14,763 nt of DNA, taken from assembly GCA_039933635.1 (NCBI GenBank), contig JBDTNQ010000112.1:1-14763 (forward strand), given 5' to 3'. Under the pieces are notes generated by a model. It made no database searches and was not told the DNA's origin. It saw only the letters and a list, made by a program, of their open reading frames with translations. Source of the DNA: JBDTNQ01 sp039933635. Lineage in GTDB: Bacteria > Acidobacteriota > Vicinamibacteria > Vicinamibacterales > SCN-69-37. Numbering within the stretch: position 1 is the stretch's first letter; every line of letters starts with the position of its first letter. Shown piece by piece: positions 5,938 to 11,616 of this stretch. The position numbers and the translations under genes are program-made.

Positions 5938-7248
5938 TCAGGCCCCAACCATGTTCGGGTTGGATGTGTTGACGTTCCGCTTGAGCAGCAGCAGCCCGTC
6001 CTGTTTCCAAACGAACGTCACGGTGCCATCCTGTGACACGACAAAGGCCGCGGCACCATCCGAGGCGCCAATGCAGCGGAGCGCCGAGCGATGTCGCATG
6101 CCGAAGCTCTCGACGTCGACAACGGGCCAGTTGCCGCCACGCAGCGGATGTCCCGTCACCTCGAGCGCGTGCAGCGGCTGCGTCGCATCGAGCACGATCT
6201 CCGCGCCAAATCCGAGCAACGCCAGATCCGACCGCACCACAAGCGCGCCATCCACGGCGCTCAGTCGCGCCGTGACGTCCGCCGCGTCGGCGAGGTCTTC
6301 CTCCGCCACGAACGTCGCGTTCTTCAAGTGCGAGAAACTGCCCGATCGCGTCGGCGTCTCGCCATGCTTGGCCTTGGCGCGTGCCGCGGCGAGCTGATGA
6401 CGAGCGTTGACGAAGTCCACGAACTTGTCCGTGACCACGGCTTCGCTCTCGTCGACGTCGAACTTCATCCGGACGGGGAGCGACCGTTCCGAGCCAGGCG
6501 CGACGAGCAGCAGCGTGCCGCCGTGCCCGTGCTCGTTGACGCCGTTCACCATGCACAGAATCGTGTTGAGCAGCGCCGTCCACTCGAAATCGGCGCTCTC
6601 GCGCGCCGCCTCGCCTTCCGGTGCCTTGATGCGATTCCGCAGCGCCTCGTGACCACTCGCGAGAATGCCGCTGATCGGCAGGAACTCGAGGCCCGAATAG
6701 GCGAGCTGATCGTGCAGGCTCCCGGATTTCAACGTGGCAAGCTTGATGCCGCCACGGTAGATGTGCATTTCGCCCGCGTCACGGACGTCGATGATCAACG
6801 CGTACGGTGACGGTCGGTTATAGAACGACCGTCCACTGCGCGACCGCGCGAGATGCGATCCCACGTTCAACACCCCGGCCAGCTCACACCCGGCGGCGTC
6901 GGTGCTGGCGTCACCGAATTTCACCAGAAGTGCCGCATTGGTGGAGCTCACCGCCGGCGCCACGGATCGCAACGTCTGAATCGACAGCGGACGCGGGGTC
7001 TGGAAGGTCATCACCGGGACGGCTTCGCCGCCATCGCGCGGCACCACCATCGAGGGCGCGCAGCACAGCACGAACCGGAGATCACGGTCTTCCTCGCGCG
7101 CGAAGCTGGCGAAGAACGCGGTTTCCAGGATGAAGCGCAGCTGGGCCGGGCTGGGGAGCGGCGGCGCCGGCCGATCGTGTCGCGCGACGAACGTCTGCCA
7201 GCGCGCAACGACCTGTTCGACCAGATCCTCGGGAAACGCGTAACTCAT
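5938..7248 (-). CDS. DAC-domain protein (putative diadenylate cyclase) with DACNV-like N-terminal domain
   Basis: This is a 436-aa protein. The last ~115 residues match the DisA_N/DAC fold that makes c-di-AMP from two ATP. The first nucleotide-binding motif is VDGALVV with D333-G334-A335. The second is GMRHRSALRCIGASDGAAAFVVSQDG with R385-H386-R387, corresponding to GTRHRAA and the SDAxxxVVSEE region of DisA and CdaA. The stretch between the motifs is about 20 residues longer than in DisA. Residues 1-~270 resemble the DACNV sensor domain described for bacterial DAC proteins (FETP-like RPLS, NVGSHLARSRSGRSFYNRPSPYALIIDV, then HIYRGGIKLATLKSG). No membrane helices and no HhH DNA-binding domain are seen, so it is neither CdaA nor DisA. 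TAAGAT lies 8 nt upstream of the ATG. It is divergent from the pseudo-HtrA gene across a repeat tract. The DAC call is strong; the sensor name is moderate. Confidence 0.82.
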   Translation of the reverse strand: MSYAFPEDLVEQVVARWQTFVARHDRPAPPLPSPAQLRFILETAFFASFAREEDRDLRFVLCCAPSMVVPRDGGEAVPVMTFQTPRPLSIQTLRSVAPAVSSTNAALLVKFGDASTDAAGCELAGVLNVGSHLARSRSGRSFYNRPSPYALIIDVRDAGEMHIYRGGIKLATLKSGSLHDQLAYSGLEFLPISGILASGHEALRNRIKAPEGEAARESADFEWTALLNTILCMVNGVNEHGHGGTLLLVAPGSERSLPVRMKFDVDESEAVVTDKFVDFVNARHQLAAARAKAKHGETPTRSGSFSHLKNATFVAEEDLADAADVTARLSAVDGALVVRSDLALLGFGAEIVLDATQPLHALEVTGHPLRGGNWPVVDVESFGMRHRSALRCIGASDGAAAFVVSQDGTVTFVWKQDGLLLLKRNVNTSNPNMVGA

Positions 7249-7256
7249 GCCACGCG

Positions 7257-7262
7257 ATCTTA
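7257..7262 (-). promoter_or_regulatory. -10-like element of the DAC gene
   Basis: TAAGAT on the minus strand ends 8 nt before the ATG at 7248. There is no SD in the 8-nt interval, so the mRNA is probably leaderless or nearly so. Confidence 0.4.
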
Positions 7263-7312
7263 GACGGGAGGGGACCGAATGGCCAGTTGACCAGCCATGA
7301 CGCCACCCTCTG

Positions 7313-7452
7313 CCCCATGACTCGGTGACCCGGTGACCCGATGGCTCGATGACCCCGTGGCCCGATGAATCGATGAATCGATAATTCGATTGTCGGATGA
7401 CCCGATGACCCGATCCAATAACCCGATACCCAATATCCCGATGCCCCGATGT
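7313..7452. repeat. degenerate CCCGATGA(C) tandem tract
   Basis: About 140 bp is built almost wholly from an 8-9 nt word, CCCGATGA(C), with variants GGTGACCC, CGATGAAT, CCAATAAC and CCGATACC. Neighbouring copies are sometimes exact (ggtgaccc x2, cgatgaat x2, cgatgaccc x2) and elsewhere drifted, so the array looks old and slippage-driven. It fills most of the intergenic region between the divergent DAC and pseudo-HtrA genes. It lacks the uniform repeats and unique spacers of a CRISPR. It could space or modulate the two promoters. Confidence 0.7.
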
Positions 7453-7507
7453 CGAGCCTGCCCGTCCGGGTGATGTGCCACGTCAACGCGTCTGTCACGA
7501 TGCGCCA

Positions 7508-8401
7508 ATGGACACCACACTTCTCGCGTTCTCCAACGGACTGGCTGATGCCGTCGCGGCAGCCGAGTCCGCCGTCGTCCAGGTCCAGGGCCGGCGACGG
7601 CCCGCCACCGGCATCGCCTTCGCGGCGGACTTAATCGTCACAACGACGAGGGCACTGGGGCAGGAAGAGGGACTGCGGGTCAGCCGCGGCGATGGTCACA
7701 CCGTGGCGGCCGAAGTCGCCGGCTGGGATCCCGCGACCTCGCTCGTGCTGCTCCGGGCCGAGGGCCTGCAGGCATCCCCCGCGGTCCTCAGCGACACGCC
7801 GCCCCGCGTCGGACACATCGCGCTGGCACTTGCCCGGTCGTGGAGCAATCACATCACGGCCACCACCGGCGTTGTCTCGGTGATCGGCGGGCCGTTGCCG
7901 ACAGGACGCGGACGCGCGATCGAGCGTGTCATCCGGACCAGCGCACCCATGCACCAGGGCTTCGCTGGTGGCGCGTTCGTCGACGTCCTGGGCCGCATCG
8001 TCGGCGTGGCCACGGCAGCCGAGATCCGCGGCCTGAGCGTCGTCATTCCCGCGGATATCGCTTGGCCCGTCGCGCAAAGGCTGACCGAACACGGCACCGT
8101 TCAGCGCGGCTACCTCGGCCTCGCGGGTCAGGTGGTGCACCTCGCACAACGCCAACGTGAAGCGGATCGCGAGCAGGCCCTGCTGGTGGTCGGCGTGTCG
8201 CCCAACAGTCCGGCCGAAGCCGGCGGTATCCTCGTAGGTGACGTGGTGGTGTCATTTGACGGCGAGCCGGTGCAGTCACCGCTGGACCTGGTAGAGCTCC
8301 TGAACAGCGACCGTGTGGGTCGCGCGGTAACCCTGCGTGTCGTGCGCGGTGACGTGCGACAGGATCTGACGGTGACGGTGGGCACGAGAGCCGGGCGCTG
8401 A
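7508..8401 (+). CDS. HtrA/DegP-like pseudoprotease with PDZ domain
   Basis: This is a 297-aa protein that aligns throughout with the trypsin-like plus PDZ protein encoded at 8864-9853, but every catalytic residue is changed. LIITNSHVV becomes LIVTTTRAL (His to R48), DPATDLAVLR becomes DPATSLVLLR (Asp to S78), and NPGNSGGPL becomes HQGFAGGAF (Ser to A153). The flanking fold residues are kept, so this is a maintained pseudoenzyme rather than a decayed gene. The PDZ domain covers about 200-290 (RGYLGLAGQVVHL, then SPNSPAEAGGILVGDVVVSFDGEPV). The start at 7508 is preferred because homology with the paralogue begins at once (LLAFSNGLADAVAAAESAVV against LLDAYSRAVIGAVEMVGSAVV). There is no signal peptide. 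Its stop codon directly abuts the ATG of the LuxR-type gene. The likely role is binding peptides or regulating, not cleaving. Confidence 0.88.
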   Translation: MDTTLLAFSNGLADAVAAAESAVVQVQGRRRPATGIAFAADLIVTTTRALGQEEGLRVSRGDGHTVAAEVAGWDPATSLVLLRAEGLQASPAVLSDTPPRVGHIALALARSWSNHITATTGVVSVIGGPLPTGRGRAIERVIRTSAPMHQGFAGGAFVDVLGRIVGVATAAEIRGLSVVIPADIAWPVAQRLTEHGTVQRGYLGLAGQVVHLAQRQREADREQALLVVGVSPNSPAEAGGILVGDVVVSFDGEPVQSPLDLVELLNSDRVGRAVTLRVVRGDVRQDLTVTVGTRAGR

Positions 8402-8788
8402 ATGCGGGCGGTGCTGGTTGGCGACGTTCGCGATCGCGCCCAGCTGCGGCAGTCGCTCGCGCTCAGCCAGATCGAGGTCGTGGGCGAAGCCGCAACGATC
8501 AGCGTCGCGCGCGCCGCGGGCTATGAGGCCGATGCGTTCATCCTTGCGGCACGGTCCGCGCCAGCCGGCGACCAGCATGCGCCCACCGCCGAGCCGCTGA
8601 CGCCGCGCGAGATGGACGTGCTTCAGCAACTCGCGGAAGGGCTGCCCAACAAGACGATCGCCAAGCGGCTCGGCATCAGCGACCAGACCGTGAAGTTCCA
8701 CCTCGCCTCGATCTGCGGGAAGCTGGGCGCGCAAAACCGAACCGATGCCGTACGTCTTGCGATCCAGCGGGGCATCATCGCGATCTGA
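8402..8788 (+). CDS. NarL/LuxR-type regulator with truncated pseudo-receiver
   Basis: This is a 128-aa protein. Residues about 64-126 form a complete GerE/LuxR helix-turn-helix: LTPREMDVLQQLAEGLPNKTIAKRLGISDQTVKFHLASICGKLGAQNRTDAV. The first ~50 residues keep the beginning of a response-regulator receiver (MRAVLVGDVRDRAQLRQSL, IEVVGEA, then YEADAFILAA). The acidic pocket after strand 1 is reduced, the strand-3 phospho-acceptor Asp is replaced by Ala, and the second half of the receiver is missing. It cannot be phosphorylated in the usual way. The ATG follows immediately after the TGA of the pseudo-HtrA gene, implying translational coupling and a shared function. It converges on the intact HtrA gene, a possible target together with its palindromic upstream site. 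Confidence 0.88.
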   Translation: MRAVLVGDVRDRAQLRQSLALSQIEVVGEAATISVARAAGYEADAFILAARSAPAGDQHAPTAEPLTPREMDVLQQLAEGLPNKTIAKRLGISDQTVKFHLASICGKLGAQNRTDAVRLAIQRGIIAI

Positions 8789-8863
8789 TCAGGCGGGAGC
8801 CGGCCGCGCCAACGCTACGTTCGTCGTTCGAGGTCGCCGCCGTACGTTCTCAGGTCGAGCCCG

Positions 8864-9853
8864 CTATCCCCTGCCTGGTGCCTCACGCGGCACCACCACG
8901 AACCGCCGTAATTCCATGGACCTGAACACCGTCAGTTGGGCCGGGCGTCCGATCTGATCTTCGTCGAGCAGGCGGTGCAGTTCATCGACGCCGGTCGTCG
9001 GTCGATCGTTGAAACTCACGATGAGATCGCCGTCGCAGAGACCCGCGGCCGATGCGGGACTCTGCGATTCCACGCTGGCCACGCGCACGCCCGAGGTGAC
9101 CGCAACCGCATGCATCCGCGCCAGCAGACGCGGGACCGGGACGGTCTCGCCGGCCACACCCACGTAGCTGCGCCGGATCCGTCCGTCCCGCAGCAGCCGT
9201 GACGCAACGAACCGCACGATGTTGCTGGCGATGGCAAAGCAAATACCCTGAGCCGGCAGAATCACCGCCGTGTTCACGCCGATGACGCGGCCGTTGGTCG
9301 TCACCAGCGGCCCGCCAGAATTGCCAGGATTCAACGCCGCGTCCGTCTGAATGACATCGTCAATCAATCGTCCCGAGCGGCCGCGCAACGTACGGCCGAG
9401 GGCGCTGACGACGCCGGTCGTCACGGAGTGTTGGAACCCGTAGGGATTGCCGAGGGCAATCGCGACCTGGCCAACGCGCACGACTGAGGAGTCCGCAAGG
9501 TCGAGGAACGGAAACGGACCGCTGCCGATACGCAGGACCGCCAAGTCCGTCGCGGGATCGTCACCAATCACGTCCGCGTCGAATCGTCTGCCGTCAGGCA
9601 GCGTCGCCAGCACGCGCACGGCACCTTCGACGACGTGGCTGTTGGTGATGATCAGACCGTCCGGAGTGAATAGGAATCCTGAACCCGCGCCCTGCCGTCC
9701 CCTCGATCCTTCCGGCGAACCCTGCTCGACCTCGATCCCGACGACAGCCGAACCAACCATCTCGACCGCGCCAATGACGGCGCGGGAATAGGCGTCGAGC
9801 AGGTCGTCGTCAGTGGCAGCAGGTCGTTGCAGCGGCGCAGGTATGGGGGACAT
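8864..9853 (-). CDS. HtrA/DegP-like serine protease with PDZ domain (intact triad)
   Basis: This is a 329-aa S1C-family protease. The triad is complete: H73 in LIITNSHVV, D103 in DPATDLAVLR, and S179 in DAALNPGNSGGPLV. One PDZ domain follows at about 230-318 (RRSYVGVAGETVPV, SPASAAGLCDGDLIVSFNDRPT). HtrA proteins degrade or process misfolded and PDZ-bound substrates, normally in the periplasm. Here the N-terminus (MSPIPAPLQRPAATDDDLL) has no signal peptide or anchor, so the protein is predicted to be cytoplasmic, like its catalytically dead paralogue at 7508-8401. The ATG at 9853 overlaps a 19-bp perfect inverted repeat. It lies 93 bp behind the CD-NTase-like gene on the same strand and converges on the LuxR-type gene, with 75 bp between the stops. 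Confidence 0.93.
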   Translation of the reverse strand: MSPIPAPLQRPAATDDDLLDAYSRAVIGAVEMVGSAVVGIEVEQGSPEGSRGRQGAGSGFLFTPDGLIITNSHVVEGAVRVLATLPDGRRFDADVIGDDPATDLAVLRIGSGPFPFLDLADSSVVRVGQVAIALGNPYGFQHSVTTGVVSALGRTLRGRSGRLIDDVIQTDAALNPGNSGGPLVTTNGRVIGVNTAVILPAQGICFAIASNIVRFVASRLLRDGRIRRSYVGVAGETVPVPRLLARMHAVAVTSGVRVASVESQSPASAAGLCDGDLIVSFNDRPTTGVDELHRLLDEDQIGRPAQLTVFRSMELRRFVVVPREAPGRG

Positions 9854-9871
9854 GTCTCGATTGTCGAGACA
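9853..9871. promoter_or_regulatory. 19-bp perfect inverted repeat at the HtrA start, operator candidate
   Basis: TGTCTCGA-TTG-TCGAGACA is an inverted repeat with two perfect 8-bp arms. It touches the start codon of the intact HtrA gene and encloses a -10-like GACAAT (minus strand) 6 nt from the ATG. Two further short palindromes lie just upstream: GCGATCGC (9879-9886) and CCCGTACGGG (9891-9900). The size suits a dimeric HTH regulator such as the nearby LuxR-type protein, but binding is inference. Confidence 0.4.
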
Positions 9872-9946
9872 CGCGGGCGCGATCGCATCACCCGTACGGG
9901 CAGGAGGCCGGTGGCGGGGCGGCCTGCAGGTCTCAGGCTCGGGCCG

Positions 9947-10831
9947 TCACGCTTCGAGTGGGACGCGTTCGCCGAAGATCTTCTCCCATTCCCACCAGGC
10001 GTCGGCGTTCAGGCCTTCGCTTTCACATTCACAGGCCTTCGAGGCTTGCAGGTGCGCCGTTCGCGCCGCGGTGAGCCACGCGGTGCCGAGGTCGATCGTG
10101 CCCTCCCCGCCAGGAATCGCGATCGATCGCGCGGCCTGGCCGGCGAGGAAGCCGAAAAAGTCGCGAATCATCCAGTCATAGAAGCTTGCTGGATCCCCGG
10201 CGTGCACCCATGAGCCCAGGAACTCGATCGCGAGGAGCTCCAGGGCGAAAGACGCGATCGGCACGTTCCGGTAGCCCTGCCAGCACTTCGCCATGCGGAT
10301 GAGATCGCGTCCATTGCCCTGGCTGCGCGTGTCGCACTGGCGGAGGTTGCTCTCTTCCAGTGACGGATCGCACGTGTAGAACCCGCCCTGGTCACGAGCA
10401 TGACATGCCTGATAGCGGCCACCCGGGAGAGTGAAAGCCGGGCGGACCTCGACGGTCTCACCGTCGACCGGCACGACGATTGCCAGGCCATCCGGCCGAA
10501 GGCGCGTGCGGCGGTCCGAGGCCGTGAGTACCTGGTCGACATCCCTCAGGATTTGAAGTGCCGGATGGTCGGACGAACGCGACGTCCAGTCGCGCTCCCG
10601 AAGAGATTTCGGCAGGACAAACAACAGATCGACACTTCGCGGCGGACGGACGTCGGTGCCTTTCGCCCACGCGCCGATCAACCGGCTGTGGTCGGTGATC
10701 GTCAGGTGCCCGTAGTAGTGCGATTGCAGAATCGCCCTGACGGTGCGGTGCGCGCGAAGACCGCTCGTGCGCTGCGCGGCATCGAGCGCCAGATCCGAAA
10801 GCAGCCGTCTGAATCGTTCAGCGGCGAGCAT
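9947..10831 (-). CDS. CD-NTase-like (cGAS/DncV-like) nucleotidyltransferase with altered active site
   Basis: This is a 294-aa protein with the SMODS/CD-NTase layout. A helical spine (residues 1-40) is followed by the core motif RLIGAWAKGTDVRPPRSVDLLFVLP at 50-74, the third acidic strand VEVRPAF (E128), and the helical C-lobe RDLIRMAKCWQGYRNVPIASFALELLAIEFL. The family consensus is G-S-x-x-x-GT...[D/E]xD. Here the GS is G53-A54 and the first metal-binding Asp is S66, with only D68 and E128 kept. Catalysis may therefore be weak, altered or absent. I chose the ATG at 10831; an in-frame start at 10918 would overlap the DUF2007 gene. It lies 13 bp behind that gene, so they likely share a transcript. 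No SAVED, Cap4, phospholipase or membrane effector is adjacent. The downstream same-strand gene is the HtrA protease. Confidence 0.78.
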   Translation of the reverse strand: MLAAERFRRLLSDLALDAAQRTSGLRAHRTVRAILQSHYYGHLTITDHSRLIGAWAKGTDVRPPRSVDLLFVLPKSLRERDWTSRSSDHPALQILRDVDQVLTASDRRTRLRPDGLAIVVPVDGETVEVRPAFTLPGGRYQACHARDQGGFYTCDPSLEESNLRQCDTRSQGNGRDLIRMAKCWQGYRNVPIASFALELLAIEFLGSWVHAGDPASFYDWMIRDFFGFLAGQAARSIAIPGGEGTIDLGTAWLTAARTAHLQASKACECESEGLNADAWWEWEKIFGERVPLEA

Positions 10832-10844
10832 GGGCGACGCGGCC

Positions 10845-11084
10845 TCAGGCGGGCTCGGAATCGACGACGGTCGCCGTGGTATCGAGCACACGAACCGCTT
10901 CCTCGCGGTCCGCGGCATTCACGATGAGGGCCACGCCGCCCATCTGGAGTCCGGGTTCGACACCGCCACAGTCATCCGCACGGACGTAGGCCTGGATCCC
11001 CGCGGCCTCGAGGACCGACTGCGCAAACCCGGCTTCGACGCCGTTCAGAAACGTTCGCGCCACGACGAGCTGATCTTGCGTCAT
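10845..11084 (-). CDS. DUF2007-like small protein
   Basis: This is a 79-aa protein resembling PF09413 (DUF2007, 'putative prokaryotic signal-transducing protein'). The single domain covers VARTFLNGVEAGFAQSVLEAAGIQAYV followed by a glycine-rich turn and GVALIVNAADREEAVRVLD, a ferredoxin-like beta-alpha-beta pattern typical of the family. The ATG at 11084 is preferred over 11135 because AGGGAG lies 10 nt upstream and family homology begins there. A -10-like TACACT is at 11108-11113. It precedes the CD-NTase-like gene by 13 bp. The family has no established biochemical function; members often sit beside unrelated genes, so the pairing may or may not be meaningful. Confidence 0.8.
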   Translation of the reverse strand: MTQDQLVVARTFLNGVEAGFAQSVLEAAGIQAYVRADDCGGVEPGLQMGGVALIVNAADREEAVRVLDTTATVVDSEPA

Positions 11085-11107
11085 CTGGGTGTCGCTCCCT
11101 CGAATAG

Positions 11108-11113
11108 AGTGTA
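11108..11113 (-). promoter_or_regulatory. -10-like element of the DUF2007/CD-NTase-like pair
   Basis: TACACT on the minus strand lies 23 nt before the DUF2007 ATG. The expected start site would leave a leader of about 16 nt that includes the AGGGAG ribosome binding site. The -35 is not recognisable. Confidence 0.35.
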
Positions 11114-11151
11114 GCGCGTCGGGTACGCAGACCATCGGGCCACGGGGGCGC

Positions 11152-11439
11152 TCACGCGCCTTCCAGGAAGTACTCGCCGCTGGGGACGGCAGATACGAGC
11201 GTCATCGTTCGGCGGAGCTTGTCCGCCGGGATCTCACGCGCGGCGTCTGTGTGCGCCGAACGGGTGGTCCACACTTCGAGGATGACGAACTTCTGGGGAT
11301 CGTCCTGACTTTCGAGAAGCTGACAGGCAACGCAGCCGGCGGCGTCGCGAATGCTCGGCAGGATCGCGCTCAGGGCGCCGCGCAACTCCTCGCGGCGACC
11401 GTCCAGGGCCCTGAACTCGTTGAGGCGGACAACGCTCAC
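11152..11439 (-). CDS. ABM-family putative quinol monooxygenase (YgiN-like)
   Basis: This is a 95-aa protein of the antibiotic biosynthesis monooxygenase superfamily, a dimeric ferredoxin-like fold. Characteristic stretches are the first strand VVRLNEFRALDGRREEL, the helix ILPSIRDAAGCVACQLLES, the strand PQKFVILEVWTTRSAHTDA and the final strand. Bacterial relatives such as YgiN act on quinols, while others degrade haem or have no known substrate, so the reaction is unassigned. Translation starts at GTG with CGGAGA just upstream. It precedes the DUF2007 gene by 67 bp, which carries its own -10-like element, so co-transcription is uncertain. An alternative -10-like TAAGAT lies at 11497-11502, about 60 nt upstream of the GTG. 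Confidence 0.85.
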   Translation of the reverse strand: MSVVRLNEFRALDGRREELRGALSAILPSIRDAAGCVACQLLESQDDPQKFVILEVWTTRSAHTDAAREIPADKLRRTMTLVSAVPSGEYFLEGA

Positions 11440-11519
11440 AGGTGTCTCCGATGGCTCGCCGTCGCGGGAGGAGCGCGCAACAGCCAGACGCGGGGCATCT
11501 TAACAGACGGAATTCACTC

Positions 11520-11549
11520 GCCACTGTCGCAGCCTCTGCGGACACTGGC
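11520..11549. other. imperfect hairpin downstream of argH
   Basis: A stem of GCCA/TGGC, then TGTC/GACA after one mismatch, then GCAG/CTGC after a bulge, closes a 3-nt loop. It lies 67 bp beyond the argH stop, between argH and the ABM gene. No T-tract follows on the minus strand, so it is at best part of a Rho-dependent or processing site. It is the only notable structure in the 177-bp gap 11440-11616. Confidence 0.3.
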
Positions 11550-11616
11550 CCGGTGTACCTTCAAAGGACTCTAACGGACTCGAACGGCATCCGACGACGC
11601 AGCGCGGGACTTCTCG

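Noticed and set aside
6091..6810. A 239-codon plus-strand frame opposite the DAC gene
   Set aside because: It is antisense to a gene with intact DGA and RHR motifs, and its composition is that of a reverse-complement shadow.
7313..7452. CRISPR array
   Set aside because: The repeated word is only 8-9 nt, varies from copy to copy and leaves no unique spacers.
8864..10831. Complete CBASS operon
   Set aside because: No SAVED, Cap2/Cap3 ubiquitin-like, phospholipase, nuclease or membrane effector gene is present, and the CD-NTase-like motif lacks its first Asp. Only a looser association is proposed.
11520..11549. Intrinsic terminator of the argR-argG-argH operon
   Set aside because: The hairpin is imperfect, lies 67 bp past the stop and has no T-tract on the minus strand.
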